A DNA stretch of 64,000 bases, from the NCBI GenBank assembly GCA_016713765.1, contig JADJON010000001.1:62001-126000 (forward strand), read 5' to 3'. A program made the position numbers and the translations under genes. Below, piece by piece: positions 46,104 to 55,718 of this stretch; within the stretch, counting starts at the first letter, position 1; every line of letters starts with the position of its first letter. The DNA is from Bacteroidota bacterium. GTDB lineage: Bacteria > Bacteroidota > Bacteroidia > AKYH767-A > 2013-40CM-41-45. The notes beneath the pieces are model-generated. The model did no database searches. It was not told the origin of the DNA and was given only the letters and a program-made list of their open reading frames with translations.

Positions 46104-47993
46104 ATGACCCTACCGAACAATGCCTCCGCCAGGAATCGTACCTCGCTCGTAGCGCTCTTCCTGGTGTTGGCCGGCATCCTCGTCGGACATTTCACGCTAC
46201 CCCGGCTCAAGCATCAGTACTATACACAGGAACTCACTTTCGATGTAACCTCGTATTACCTGTACCTGCCGATGACCTTCATCTACGATGATCCCGGCAT
46301 CCGCAACAAGGCAACCATCGACACTCTCTTTGCCCGCTATAACCCCAGCCCGACCTTTTACCAGGCCTTCGAACTGGAGAACGGCAACCGGGTGATGAAT
46401 TACACCTGTGGTTTCGCATACGCCTACGCACCCTTCTTCTTCTTAGCGCACTCCTGGGCCACCGGCAGCAACTATCCGGCTGATGGATTTTCATTCCCTT
46501 ATCAGTTCCTGGTCGGACTGGGCGTCTATTGCTACATACTATTCGGCTGGATCATCCTTCGAAAACTCCTGTTGCGCTATTTCAGCGACACCGTGACAGC
46601 CCTTGTGCTGTTGTTCACCTGTTTCGGAACCAACTACTTCTCCGAAGCGGTCAACAATTACCTCCAGCCGCACGCGATGCTCTTCACCGGTTATACGGTA
46701 CTCCTGTACTGCATATCGAAATGGCACGAACAACCGAAACGCAAGTACATGGTCGCAGGCGGTCTGGTCATGGGCTGGATGGTGCTGTCAAGACCCAGCG
46801 AGATCGTTTGCGTGTTACTACCCTTGCTATGGGGCGTTTACGACAAAGAGAGTCTGCGGGCCAAGTGGGAATTGGTCCGGAAAAACTTCTCCCATGTGTT
46901 GATCCTGGTTGTCTGCGGAATTGTCGTGTTCATCCCGCAGTTTATCTACTGGCACAAGGTGACGGGCAGTGCGATCTTTTTCAGTTATCAGCGGACCGAA
47001 GGGTTCGACTTTTTGAAACCGCATATTCTGAACAACCTGTTTTCCTTCAAGAAAAGTCTTTTCGTTTATACGCCGATCCTCCTCTTCCCGTTGATCGGAT
47101 TATTCCTGATCCGCCGCTACAACCGCTATATCCAGTGGGCCGTTGTCGCTTACGCAGCCGTCAATTTTTATTTGCTGGCCAGTTGGGCGGCCTGGTGGAA
47201 CGGCGGAAGCTTCGGGATGCGCTACTTCGCAGAATCGTATGCGGTAATGACGCTTCCCTTCGGCTACGTCATCACCGAACTGGGCAAACGTCAACGCTGG
47301 CTACGTCTGTTGTCGGGCGCGGCCTTGAGCTTCTTTGTTTTCCTGAATCTTTTCCAGACCTGGCAGTTCCTGCACTGGATCATTCCGGACGACCGGATGA
47401 CCTTTGCCTACTATAAGCGGATTTTCCTGAAGACCAAGGTTACAGACGATGACCGAAAGCTCATGGAAGTGGAACGTTCATTCGCCGCGACGGAAACCTT
47501 CGACAACGAACAGGTGTACGATCATTTCACGCAGGCATTCTACGACTTCGACAGCCTGAACTCCGGTGTGCTGGATCCTTCACGGACCGATACCACATTC
47601 GCTTACTCCGGCAAACATTCGTGTAAGCTGTCTCCTGAGTATCCCTACTATCCAACCTACCGGATCCGTTACGACCAATTGGTCCCGTGGAACAAGGACC
47701 ATGTATGGTTGCGGGTCTCGTGTTGGTATTATTCGAAAACCGATATCCGGGAAAATCCCGCATCGCTGGTCATCGTGATGCCGCATAAGAAGTATAACCT
47801 CAAATACCGGGCATTCGACTTCGAACAGCAACCCTTCGTGCCGGGCCAGTGGAATAAGATAACGGCCGATTACATGACGCCGAGACCGTATTCAGAAGCT
47901 GATAAATTCGAGATCTATGCCTGGTACCGCGGCAATTCAGAAATCTGGATTGACAACTTTCAGGTCGAAGCTTTCGTAAGAAAAGATCCATGA
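46104..47993 (+). CDS. Polytopic membrane protein (GT-C/PMT-like) with C-terminal beta domain
   Basis: 629 residues. About ten hydrophobic segments lie in residues 15-440. The large first loop ([20 protein letters not shown]) carries an acidic residue where GT-C enzymes keep a catalytic Asp, and [20 protein letters not shown] resembles their conserved region. The last 150 residues are beta-rich ([68 protein letters not shown]). Placed between two polyprenyl-sugar type GT2 genes, it is probably the enzyme using such lipid-linked sugars. The stop overlaps the next start by four bases. No exact family assigned. Confidence 0.7.
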   Translation: MTLPNNASARNRTSLVALFLVLAGILVGHFTLPRLKHQYYTQELTFDVTSYYLYLPMTFIYDDPGIRNKATIDTLFARYNPSPTFYQAFELENGNRVMNYTCGFAYAYAPFFFLAHSWATGSNYPADGFSFPYQFLVGLGVYCYILFGWIILRKLLLRYFSDTVTALVLLFTCFGTNYFSEAVNNYLQPHAMLFTGYTVLLYCISKWHEQPKRKYMVAGGLVMGWMVLSRPSEIVCVLLPLLWGVYDKESLRAKWELVRKNFSHVLILVVCGIVVFIPQFIYWHKVTGSAIFFSYQRTEGFDFLKPHILNNLFSFKKSLFVYTPILLFPLIGLFLIRRYNRYIQWAVVAYAAVNFYLLASWAAWWNGGSFGMRYFAESYAVMTLPFGYVITELGKRQRWLRLLSGAALSFFVFLNLFQTWQFLHWIIPDDRMTFAYYKRIFLKTKVTDDDRKLMEVERSFAATETFDNEQVYDHFTQAFYDFDSLNSGVLDPSRTDTTFAYSGKHSCKLSPEYPYYPTYRIRYDQLVPWNKDHVWLRVSCWYYSKTDIRENPASLVIVMPHKKYNLKYRAFDFEQQPFVPGQWNKITADYMTPRPYSEADKFEIYAWYRGNSEIWIDNFQVEAFVRKDP

Positions 47994-48721
47994 GCACGAT
48001 GAGTCCTTATACCCTTTCCATCATCGTTCCCGCGTACAACGAGGAGAAAACCATTCGCACCATCCTGGAAGAAGTTAACGAAGTGACGTTGATTGGCGGC
48101 GGGAAAAAAGAGATCGTGGTGGTCAACGATTGTTCACGCGACAAGACCCGGGAAACCGTCGAGGCGTACAAATCCGAACACCCGGACCAGCACATCAGCC
48201 TGTTCAACCAACCCGTCAACATGGGGAAAGGCGCCGCGCTACGCAAGGGCATCGAGCTGGCTACCGGTGATTTCATCATCGTGCAAGATGCCGACCTGGA
48301 ATACGATCCGCACGAATTCAATTTGTTGCTTCGCCCCTTGATCGAAGACAAGGCCGACGTAGTCTACGGGTCCCGGTTCATGGGCGGACGTCCGCACCGG
48401 ATCCTCTTCTTCTGGCATTCGCTCGGGAATAAATTCCTGACGATGTTATCGAATGCCTTCACCAATCTCAACCTCACCGACATGGAAACCTGCTACAAGA
48501 TGTTCCGTGCACCGGTGATCAAGGGATTGCAGTTAAAGGAGAACCGCTTCGGTTTTGAACCGGAGGTGACAGCCAAGATGTCGCGGGTAAAAGGCGTGCG
48601 GATCTATGAAGTGGGCATCTCTTATTATGGCCGCACGTACGCCGAAGGAAAAAAGATCGGCTGGAAGGATGGCTTCCGGGCGATCTGGTGTATTATCAAG
48701 TACAACCTGTTTTCGCGTTGA
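47990..48721 (+). CDS. Family 2 glycosyltransferase, DPM1/dolichyl-phosphate mannose synthase-like
   Basis: 243 residues. It shows [55 protein letters not shown] and [20 protein letters not shown], then the acceptor region [18 protein letters not shown] and [13 protein letters not shown]. No membrane helix is present, as in soluble DPM1-type enzymes. It should load a nucleotide sugar onto a polyprenyl phosphate. It overlaps the previous gene as ATGA, so it belongs to the same operon. Confidence 0.9.
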   Translation: MSTMSPYTLSIIVPAYNEEKTIRTILEEVNEVTLIGGGKKEIVVVNDCSRDKTRETVEAYKSEHPDQHISLFNQPVNMGKGAALRKGIELATGDFIIVQDADLEYDPHEFNLLLRPLIEDKADVVYGSRFMGGRPHRILFFWHSLGNKFLTMLSNAFTNLNLTDMETCYKMFRAPVIKGLQLKENRFGFEPEVTAKMSRVKGVRIYEVGISYYGRTYAEGKKIGWKDGFRAIWCIIKYNLFSR

Positions 48722-48848
48722 GTAGTGGTAGGATACTATTTACTAACCGCCGCTATGTAGTTCTTTGCGTTTTCCTAACCGGGAAAGTCTAATTTTTGCC
48801 CGGCAACCAGTATCTGGTTATTCAGTTTTTCAAATTGATTGGTGTACA

Positions 48849-49688
48849 TCATCGTAGCACCACGGTGCTAACGGCTCGAAACCGATCAGATTCAAGTTTC
48901 AAAAAGTAAAATCCCGAAGCCAGTGCATCGACAGACAATCGAATAGGACCTGTCGATTTCACTTGTTCAGAAATAAGTATCCGGCCGAATCCGTCTAAAA
49001 GACGTAACCGGCCGCCAACAGCCGGAAATGGTGCTTCAATAGTAATGATGTCTCTGGCCGGGTTCGGGAAAACGTGCAGGGTCAGAACTTCCGGAGCATC
49101 ATTGAGCCCGACGACCTGACCCGCACACATAGAATCTCCACTTACCAGGTTGATCGCACCGTCATAGATTGTCAATGCCCCAACGTTGGCACCAACTCTG
49201 AGCCATCCGTAATGGGGTTGGTTCTGAATCAACATCTTGAATGGATAATATTCAGGATTGATTGATTCCGGTTCACACAAACCGGCGGGACCCATCTGGC
49301 CGAACATGATCGCATTGTACATATTCGTGGAACCAAAACAGGATCCCGAATCAAGATAAAGCGGACTACAGGCGGAGGGTGAATCCGCAAACGCATTGCC
49401 GGTGTCGGTTCCGGTAATGTAAGCGCGATAATTCCAACAACACTGCTGATGAATAAACTGAAACCACGACCAGGCCGCAGCGGTGAAGTCCGTCACACCA
49501 TCCTCATTCATGTCCAATGCAAAAGTGTCCCGATTTCCTTCAGGGTAAGCGGACAATTCGATATCCGGATTGAAGTCAATATAGTGAATCTGCGCATCGG
49601 ACCTGGAAAAGATCAGCAGCAATAACAATGTAAGTATGCATTGTTTCGACTTAATGAACTTGGTAAATTGAAGAAGCAAGCTGAACAT
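48849..49688 (-). CDS. Secreted protein with T9SS C-terminal sorting domain
   Basis: 279 residues. A signal segment (KQCILTLLLLLIFSRSDAQ) is followed by DFNPDIELSAYPEGNRDTFA and LDMNEDGVTDFTAAAWSWF, an EF-hand-like calcium loop (DMNEDGVTDF). Cysteines in HQQCCWNYRAYITG and CSPLYLDSGSCFG may form disulfides. The end has LTLHVFPNPARDIITIEAPF, LRLLDGFGRILISEQ and LASGFYFLKLESDRFRA: a type A sorting domain. Surface or secreted; function unknown. The interval 48722-48848 holds no recognisable element. Confidence 0.82.
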   Translation of the reverse strand: MFSLLLQFTKFIKSKQCILTLLLLLIFSRSDAQIHYIDFNPDIELSAYPEGNRDTFALDMNEDGVTDFTAAAWSWFQFIHQQCCWNYRAYITGTDTGNAFADSPSACSPLYLDSGSCFGSTNMYNAIMFGQMGPAGLCEPESINPEYYPFKMLIQNQPHYGWLRVGANVGALTIYDGAINLVSGDSMCAGQVVGLNDAPEVLTLHVFPNPARDIITIEAPFPAVGGRLRLLDGFGRILISEQVKSTGPIRLSVDALASGFYFLKLESDRFRAVSTVVLR

Positions 49689-49804
49689 GATGGAAGATTT
49701 CAGATGTTTTTCCTGAAGTAATATTGTCGCACTATTAGCAAAGATAATTGTCTAAATGTTGCAATATCCTCTGTTGAAGCTACAGCTCAGGCTAAGGGAT
49801 AATT

Positions 49805-50176
49805 CTACACATGTTGATCGATCAGAATCACATTCCCATCCGGATCGCTGATCACGAAGTGCGCCGGCCCGCTCGGTCCGGCCTCTACCCGCTTGACCGG
49901 TGAAAAGCCCGCGGCCATCACCTTCTTTTCAATTTCGCGAACATCGGTAAATCCCGGAATCGTCTGCGCGCTCTCATCCCAACCGGGATTGAAGGTGAGC
50001 ATGTTTCCATCAAACATACCCTGGAACAAGCCAACCAACGCGTTTCCGTTTTTCATGATGTAATACCGATGCTCTTTCGTTCCGGCAAACGCGCTGAAAC
50101 CAAGCGCTTCATAGAACTTCTTACTGGCTTCGAGATCTTTTACGTTCAGGCTGATGGAAAAGGCTCCCAGGTGCAT
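49805..50176 (-). CDS. VOC family (glyoxalase/bleomycin resistance-like) protein
   Basis: 123 residues. The beta-alpha-beta-beta-beta modules read FSISLNVKDLEASKKFYEAL, YYIMKNGNALVGLFQG, then REIEKKVMAAGFSPVKRVEA and HFVISDPDGNVILIDQ. This is a single-domain VOC protein that would dimerise; metal and substrate cannot be told. The DPDGNVILIDQ end lacks part of the typical glutamate ligand pattern, so a lactoylglutathione lyase role is not implied. Monocistronic. Confidence 0.85.
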   Translation of the reverse strand: MHLGAFSISLNVKDLEASKKFYEALGFSAFAGTKEHRYYIMKNGNALVGLFQGMFDGNMLTFNPGWDESAQTIPGFTDVREIEKKVMAAGFSPVKRVEAGPSGPAHFVISDPDGNVILIDQHV

Positions 50177-50274
50177 GGTGTTTGAGTTTTAGGAGCATTA
50201 AGTTAGCGCTTTCCCCTGAATGAACTGAGCAGTTGGAAAATATCCTATTGAAATCGTGCCAATGGGCTGGCATC

Positions 50275-50559
50275 TCATTTACTTTTAATGTTTATCTCGG
50301 TAACCTTGTCGTTTTCAAAAACAATTCTGATCGGAAAAACATCCCTTCCGCGGATGCTCTGAGGCTTCCCGAATAATAGGGCTTCTCGCCTATAATTTTG
50401 CTTTATTGTCACCCCTTCAGATGCCCTGGGGGGGCCAAGAAGTTTTCTAACATCTTGTTGTGTCATGCCAATTCGAACTTTATCTACACGGTTACTTGGC
50501 TCGGAATAGACCCAATAAACGAACAACAAAGCTGCGATGAAACCTAAGATAAAAATCAT
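50275..50559 (-). CDS. Small anchored protein with SmpA/BamE-like fold
   Basis: 94 residues. An N-terminal membrane helix (FILGFIAALLFVYWVY) precedes VRIGMTQQDVRKLLGPPRAS, the characteristic turn of SmpA/OmlA (BamE) domains, and the strands REALLFGK and FPIRIVFENDKVTEIN. It has no lipobox, so it is probably anchored in the inner membrane by the helix and is not a canonical BamE. The ATG overlaps the stop of the UDG-like gene by four bases, so they are co-transcribed. It is more AT-rich than surrounding genes. Confidence 0.6.
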   Translation of the reverse strand: MIFILGFIAALLFVYWVYSEPSNRVDKVRIGMTQQDVRKLLGPPRASEGVTIKQNYRREALLFGKPQSIRGRDVFPIRIVFENDKVTEINIKSK

Positions 50560-51215
50560 CTGCTATTGAAATCATTCAACAATTTTACTGCTGCTTCCCA
50601 CGTCAACCTCCTTGATTGTCTTTCTAATGGGTAGTTCGGGTGAGGCAGAAACACAATTGGATAGCTCCCAGATTTACCTCTTAACTTGCCTACTAATACT
50701 ACCAAATTACCTCTTTTTGAAACTACACTTTCCCTTTGCACCCCCACCATTACTTTGGCATGATCGATTAACCAATTTCTAAGAACTGTTGAAAAACAGA
50801 TCATTAATTTTGGTCTAATAAAATCAATGAGTTCAAGAAAAATTGATGCGCAGGAAACAATATCCTGCTCAGGAATATCCTTCTGTTTCTCTGATCTAAA
50901 GAAGCAAAAATTCGTTTGCATCAAATCCCGCTCTCCAATATTGAAATACTGTTCAATTAAAGGTAAAACTCGTTTCAATGAACCCCAATCATCAGATTTC
51001 AAAGGAATCGAAGTTTGTTTTTCGTAAGTATGCCCTTTCCGTGCGCCCCAATTAAAGCCTACCATCAGCGCTCCGCCACACCGGATTGGGCTTCCCATCA
51101 AGGCGTAATTCCACCTTGCAGCCTTCGGATTTTGTGAAATTTTCGATTGATTCCAAGCCGAGTCCAGTTGTTCGTATAAATTTCTCAGAAACTGATTCTC
51201 TGAACTCATCATCAT
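50556..51215 (-). CDS. Uracil-DNA glycosylase-like superfamily protein
   Basis: 219 residues. The motif 1 region reads ALMGSPIRCGGALMVGFNWG, where the UDG superfamily has a GxNPG-type loop. DLMQTNFCFFRSEK follows, KLMICFSTVLRNWLID is the central strand and helix, and YPIVFLPHPNYPLERQSRRL takes the place of the C-terminal HPS loop. The catalytic acid of classical UDGs is not evident, so glycosylase activity is uncertain. AT-rich composition and the coupling to a small anchored protein hint at horizontal transfer. The flank 51216-51388 holds nothing recognisable. Confidence 0.55.
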   Translation of the reverse strand: MMMSSENQFLRNLYEQLDSAWNQSKISQNPKAARWNYALMGSPIRCGGALMVGFNWGARKGHTYEKQTSIPLKSDDWGSLKRVLPLIEQYFNIGERDLMQTNFCFFRSEKQKDIPEQDIVSCASIFLELIDFIRPKLMICFSTVLRNWLIDHAKVMVGVQRESVVSKRGNLVVLVGKLRGKSGSYPIVFLPHPNYPLERQSRRLTWEAAVKLLNDFNSR

Positions 51216-51388
51216 TCTTATTCCATTCCTTGATCGATGATCAAAACTACAAAATATCCAGCTTCATTGATTGAAGCTTCAATTGCTCTTTCATTTTTTA
51301 AAAATGGAAATCTTTTCGACAAACTCAGTGTGAAGAATTCATCCTGCGAAGTTACCGGAGTATTCGAAGATCAGCTAGCTTAGCACAG

Positions 51389-53170
51389 ATGCTTCCCTTG
51401 CTCCAGGTAGCCCATCTCATCACCGAATTCCCTTCGGATGAAGGCACGTTCACAGCTGTGAACGACGTCAGTTTTTCCCTCCAACAGGGGGAGACCGTCG
51501 GCATCGTGGGTGAATCCGGTTCGGGAAAGTCGGTAACCTCGCTCTCGATCATGCGGCTATTGGCTTCGCCGGGACGTATCCGCTCAGGCTCCATCGTTTA
51601 CCAGGCACCCGGTAAAGAAGCGGTGGATCTTACGCGTATGGAGGAAGCGGCACTGTGTCGTTATCGGGGCAAGGAGATCGCCATGATCTTTCAGGAGCCC
51701 ATGACCTCCCTTAACCCGGTTTATTCATGCGGCTTCCAGGTGGCTGAGGCACTTATCCTGCACGAAAAGCTCAACACACGGGAGGCACGCGAACGAACGA
51801 TCGAACTCTTTCAAGAGGTCGCACTACCCCGGCCCGAACAACTTTATGACGCGTATCCGCACCAGTTGTCGGGCGGACAAAAACAACGTGTCATGATCGC
51901 GATGGCCATGAGTTGCCGGCCTAAGGTGCTCATTGCGGACGAACCGACTACCGCGCTCGATGTGACGGTACAGGCGACCATCCTCGACCTCATGCGCCGG
52001 CTGCAGGAAGAGCATCGCATGGGCATGCTGTTCATCACCCACGACCTGGGTGTCATTGCGGAAATTGCGCAGCGCGTCGTGGTCATGTACAAAGGGCGCG
52101 TGGTCGAACAAGGGACCGTACAGGAGATCTTCGCCAACCCGAAACATCCTTATACGAAAAGCCTGCTGGCCTGCCGACCGCCGCTCGATCGCCGGTTGCG
52201 TCGACTTCCGGTCGTGAACGACTTCCTCGAAGAACAAGCCGACGGATCATTCACGGACAAGCAAGGTGTGGTCGAACACCTGAATGCGCAGGTGATATCG
52301 TCCGAAGAACGCGCCGCCCAGCACCAGGAGCTCTACAAAACCGAACCGATCCTTCGGGTCGATCACCTGAATACCTGGTTTCCCATTCGAAAGGGATTAT
52401 TCGGAAAGACCAACGACTATGTGCGTGCGGTCGATGACGTCAGCCTGGTCGTTCATCCCGGCGAAACACTCGGACTGGTCGGCGAATCCGGCTGCGGCAA
52501 GACCACCCTCGGCCGTTCCATCCTCCGACTTATCGAACCTACTTCCGGTTCAGTACATTTCAAGGGGACCGACTTCCTCGCTCTTCAGGGTGAGGAACTA
52601 CGCAGGATGCGTCGCCACATCCAGATCATCTTTCAGGATCCGTATTCGTCACTCAACCCCCGTTTGACCATCGGCGCCGCGATACTGGAACCGATGCAAG
52701 TCCACCGGCTTCACGCGAACGATCGTTCCCGTAAAGAAAAAGTGATGGACCTGTTACGCAAAGTCGGATTGCGCGAAGAACACTACGATCGCTATCCGCA
52801 TGAATTCAGTGGCGGGCAACGCCAGCGGGTCTGTATCGCGCGGGCACTTTCGCTGGAACCCGAATTCATCATCTGCGACGAGTCCGTTTCTGCACTGGAT
52901 GTCTCGGTTCAAGCCCAGGTCCTTAACCTGCTGAATGACCTGAAACGGGAATTCGGATTCACCTACATTTTCATTTCACATGATCTGAGTGTGGTACGCT
53001 TCATGAGCGATCGAATGATCGTAATGAATAAAGGTAAGATCGAAGAACAAGGCGATCCCGATCAGATTTATCAATCGCCCTCAACCGAATACACCAAACG
53101 CCTGATCGCGGCCATACCGGCAGCCGACCCCGAAGCGGCGGCCCGCAAGCGCTTGTTGGCCACACGTTAA
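51389..53170 (+). CDS. Peptide ABC transporter ATPase with two fused nucleotide-binding domains
   Basis: 593 residues, a fusion of DppD- and DppF-like ATPases. First half: Walker [12 protein letters not shown] (about 42), Q-loop [10 protein letters not shown], signature LSGGQKQR, Walker [13 protein letters not shown]. Second half: Walker [12 protein letters not shown] (about 369), [18 protein letters not shown], Walker [13 protein letters not shown]. Each half ends with the oligopeptide-type C-terminal extension ([36 protein letters not shown]). It should energise uptake of peptides or nickel, or act as a YejF-type importer. The permease and binding-protein genes are not adjacent, so they must lie elsewhere. 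Confidence 0.93.
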   Translation: MLPLLQVAHLITEFPSDEGTFTAVNDVSFSLQQGETVGIVGESGSGKSVTSLSIMRLLASPGRIRSGSIVYQAPGKEAVDLTRMEEAALCRYRGKEIAMIFQEPMTSLNPVYSCGFQVAEALILHEKLNTREARERTIELFQEVALPRPEQLYDAYPHQLSGGQKQRVMIAMAMSCRPKVLIADEPTTALDVTVQATILDLMRRLQEEHRMGMLFITHDLGVIAEIAQRVVVMYKGRVVEQGTVQEIFANPKHPYTKSLLACRPPLDRRLRRLPVVNDFLEEQADGSFTDKQGVVEHLNAQVISSEERAAQHQELYKTEPILRVDHLNTWFPIRKGLFGKTNDYVRAVDDVSLVVHPGETLGLVGESGCGKTTLGRSILRLIEPTSGSVHFKGTDFLALQGEELRRMRRHIQIIFQDPYSSLNPRLTIGAAILEPMQVHRLHANDRSRKEKVMDLLRKVGLREEHYDRYPHEFSGGQRQRVCIARALSLEPEFIICDESVSALDVSVQAQVLNLLNDLKREFGFTYIFISHDLSVVRFMSDRMIVMNKGKIEEQGDPDQIYQSPSTEYTKRLIAAIPAADPEAAARKRLLATR

Positions 53171-53190
53171 CCCTACCCTGCTGTTTTTCT

Positions 53191-53198
53191 TACCTTCG
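53191..53198 (+). promoter_or_regulatory. -7 promoter element of the GT2/STELLO-like pair
   Basis: TACCTTCG ends eight bases before the ATG at 53207. Confidence 0.4.
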
Positions 53199-53206
53199 CC
53201 CGGCGT

Positions 53207-53947
53207 ATGTCCAGGTTTCCGAACATGAACTGGGCCGTGGTGGTTCCCATGGCGAATGAAGAGCCCGACTTCGCGCCGTTTGTCGAAGCGTTGACCGCTC
53301 AACTCGATGCACTCGGTTCGGGCAAGGTCTACTTTGTCGTTGACAACGTTTCCAAAGACCGGACCCTCGAACTTTGCAGAAAACTCAGTGCACAGGATGC
53401 CCGCTTTGTCACGATCTGGGCACCGGAGAACCGCTGCGTAGTCGATGCCTACCTCCGGGGGTACAGGGAAGCATTACGAAACGGTCACGAATTCATCCTC
53501 GAAATGGATGCAGGCCTCTCACACGATCCGGCAACACTGCCGGCCTTTCTCGAAAAGCTTGCCGGGGGTTACGAATGCGTATTCGGTAGTCGGTTCATTG
53601 AGGGGGGATCGATGGGGGACTCGCCACCAAAACGTGTACTGCTTTCTCGAACCGGTACAGTGCTTTCCAATCTGTTGCTGGGTACGACCCTACACGATAT
53701 GACCTCCGGCTATCAGGGATTTCACCGCAGAATCGTCGAGCGGTTTTGTGAAAAGCCACTCTTGTCACGCGGGCATTTTTACCAGACCGAATTGCGTTAC
53801 CTGCTCCGTCGATACAAGGGAGTCGAAGTGCCGATTCGTTATAAAGCCCCATCTCCCCGGGTGTCCGGCGGCTCGATCCGGAATTCACTCGAGACCCTGC
53901 TGCATTTCTGGTGGCGTCGGCTTACCTTTCGGGCACAATCACTTTGA
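53207..53947 (+). CDS. Family 2 glycosyltransferase (soluble)
   Basis: 246 residues. NWAVVVPMANEEPDFAPFVE opens the Rossmann-like domain, with KVYFVVDNVSKDRTLELC, NGHEFILEMDAGLSHDPATL carrying the metal-binding DAG variant of DxD, and YECVFGSRFIEGGSMGDSPP. TTLHDMTSGYQGFHRRIVER and GHFYQTELRYLLRRYKGVEV form the acceptor part. It is DPM1-like in order but has an E-M-D-A-G motif. The STELLO-like gene follows six bases downstream. Confidence 0.87.
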   Translation: MSRFPNMNWAVVVPMANEEPDFAPFVEALTAQLDALGSGKVYFVVDNVSKDRTLELCRKLSAQDARFVTIWAPENRCVVDAYLRGYREALRNGHEFILEMDAGLSHDPATLPAFLEKLAGGYECVFGSRFIEGGSMGDSPPKRVLLSRTGTVLSNLLLGTTLHDMTSGYQGFHRRIVERFCEKPLLSRGHFYQTELRYLLRRYKGVEVPIRYKAPSPRVSGGSIRNSLETLLHFWWRRLTFRAQSL

Positions 53948-53952
53948 TCTGT

Positions 53953-54939
53953 ATGACCAGTCTGATCATCACCTCCATTTCCGCTCCGAATGCCGTGCTG
54001 CGTCGTTTTGCGGAAGCCTGTCCTCAACATGGCCTTGACTTTATTGTCATTGGAGACGTAAAATCACCTGCCGATTTCTCGCTACCGGGTTGCCGGTTCG
54101 TATCCATCGAGGAGCAAGACACGCTCGACTTCCGGCTGGCGCGGATTCTTCCCAAGAAACACTACGCGCGCAAAAATCTGGGCTACCTGCTGGCCTGGAA
54201 AAGCGACTGCATCATCGAAACGGATGATGATAATTTTCCGTACGACACGTTCTTCACACCACGTAACCGATCGGTTGAGGCATTCACCGTTGGCGGAAAA
54301 GGCTGGGTGAATGCGTATGACTATTATTCCGACGACAAGCTTTGGCCGCGTGGGTTGCCCCTGGAGGCGATCCACAACCCTACACCTCCGCTTTCCCTGA
54401 CACGACAAGCCGTCCTTGCTCCGGTCCAGCAGGGACTTGCCAATGAAAATCCCGATGTTGACGCGGTGTTTCGTATGACACGGGAACTCCCGGTGAATTT
54501 TCGTTCGGCGCCCCCGGTAGCACTGGGCGAAGGCGCCTGGTGCCCCTTCAACAGCCAGAACACTACCTGGTTTCCGGAAGCTTTCCTGCTGCTCTACCTG
54601 CCTTCCTATTGCAGTTTCCGCATGACCGATATCTGGCGCAGCTTTGTCGCACAACGGCTGCTGTGGACCTGCGGCTGGCCCATGCTTTTTCACGAAGCGA
54701 CCGTTTGGCAGGAACGGAACGAACACAACCTGCTGCGCGATTTCTCGGACGAAGTGCCGGGATACCTGCACAATGCCGCCATGGCACATGCGCTGGAGGA
54801 ACTTGACCTGAAATCCGGGCAAGAACACCTTTCCGAAAATTTATTCCGTTGCTACCAGACACTCACTGAACGGGGCTGGGTCGGAAAAGAAGAGCTACCG
54901 CTGGTAGAAGCCTGGATCCAGGACGCGGAAATCCGTTGA
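53953..54939 (+). CDS. STELLO-like (DUF288) glycosyltransferase family protein
   Basis: 328 residues from the ATG at 53953. It begins MTSLIITSISAPNAVLRRFA with FIVIGDVKSPADF and then KHYARKNLGYLLAWKSDCII and ETDDDNFPYDTFF, where ETDDDN is the DxD-like metal site. GKGWVNAYDYYSDDKLWPRG and LPLEAIHNP, with the late CPFNSQNTTWFPEAFLLLYL and FRMTDIWRSFVAQRLLWTCG, match the STELLO/DUF288 family, known from plant cellulose-synthesis accessory proteins and from animals and bacteria. The bacterial substrate is not known. It is co-transcribed with the GT2 upstream. Confidence 0.75.
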   Translation: MTSLIITSISAPNAVLRRFAEACPQHGLDFIVIGDVKSPADFSLPGCRFVSIEEQDTLDFRLARILPKKHYARKNLGYLLAWKSDCIIETDDDNFPYDTFFTPRNRSVEAFTVGGKGWVNAYDYYSDDKLWPRGLPLEAIHNPTPPLSLTRQAVLAPVQQGLANENPDVDAVFRMTRELPVNFRSAPPVALGEGAWCPFNSQNTTWFPEAFLLLYLPSYCSFRMTDIWRSFVAQRLLWTCGWPMLFHEATVWQERNEHNLLRDFSDEVPGYLHNAAMAHALEELDLKSGQEHLSENLFRCYQTLTERGWVGKEELPLVEAWIQDAEIR

Positions 54940-54942
54940 TGG

Positions 54943-55040
54943 TTTCGAGTTTCCGGTTCAAGTAAGCAGGATGGTTGATGGGGAGTCCTCAATAATGGAA
55001 ATCCAATTTCAACGCGAAACCCGGAACCCGGAACCTGGGA
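54943..55040. repeat. Heptamer words between two convergent genes
   Basis: GTTTCGAGTTTCCGGTTC at 54942-54960 and CGCGAAACCCGGAACCCGG at 55013-55033 resemble the AAACCCG class. The middle is unique sequence. Confidence 0.55.
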
Positions 55041-55042
55041 CT

Positions 55043-55681
55043 TCATTCATCCTTCCATTGCCACAGATACATGCTCGCCAACGTCCGATAAGGCGACCAG
55101 GCTGAAGCGATCTTTTCCATACGAGCGATCATTTTTTTCTTGTCGGTCGTACGGAGTTTGTACAACTTGATCATTGCCTGTTGAATTCCGAAATCTCCCG
55201 ATGGAAACACATCCGGGCGGGCGAGCGAAAACATGAGGATCATCTGCACGGTCCATACGCCAACGCCCTTGATCTTGGTCAGTTCTTCGATCACCTCCGC
55301 GTCGCTCATCTTTTGGAGCAGCGCGTCGCTTAATCCCTGCTCGATAAAATGTCGGGCCACTTCTTTTACATAGATCGCCTTCGCATTTGACAGACCTATT
55401 GCGCGCAAGGTCTCGTGAGGGGTTTCGAGAATTTGTTCGGGCGTAGGCTCTGCTTCGCCGTAGAGTTCCAAAAACCTTCGGTGCAAGGTGTCCGCCACCT
55501 TCGTGGATAACTGTTGCGACATGATGGCAGAACAGATGCGTAAATAGATCTGCTTCTTGCGACGCAATTTCTTCGGGCTGAATTGACGATGCAATCCGGC
55601 CATGACCGGATCACGTTCAAATACTTGATCTATGGAAGGAGTCATCACGGGCGGCATCGCGATCATGCGCGACTTTTTCAA
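55043..55681 (-). CDS. DNA-3-methyladenine glycosylase 2 (AlkA-like)
   Basis: 212 residues. The helix-hairpin-helix GPD region is IKGVGVWTVQMILMFSLARP with the catalytic Asp in VFPSGDFGIQQAM. RKKQIYLRICSAIMSQQLST and KVADTLHRRF open the domain. It removes 3-methyladenine and similar alkylated bases from DNA. It lacks the N-terminal TATA-like domain of E. coli AlkA, as do many bacterial and yeast MAG1-type enzymes. It lies 37 bp behind the exonuclease gene on the same strand, so the two may form a repair operon. Confidence 0.9.
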   Translation of the reverse strand: MKKSRMIAMPPVMTPSIDQVFERDPVMAGLHRQFSPKKLRRKKQIYLRICSAIMSQQLSTKVADTLHRRFLELYGEAEPTPEQILETPHETLRAIGLSNAKAIYVKEVARHFIEQGLSDALLQKMSDAEVIEELTKIKGVGVWTVQMILMFSLARPDVFPSGDFGIQQAMIKLYKLRTTDKKKMIARMEKIASAWSPYRTLASMYLWQWKDE

Positions 55682-55718
55682 GATACCCGTTTCGTATCAA
55701 GTACACAACCAATTGCCA

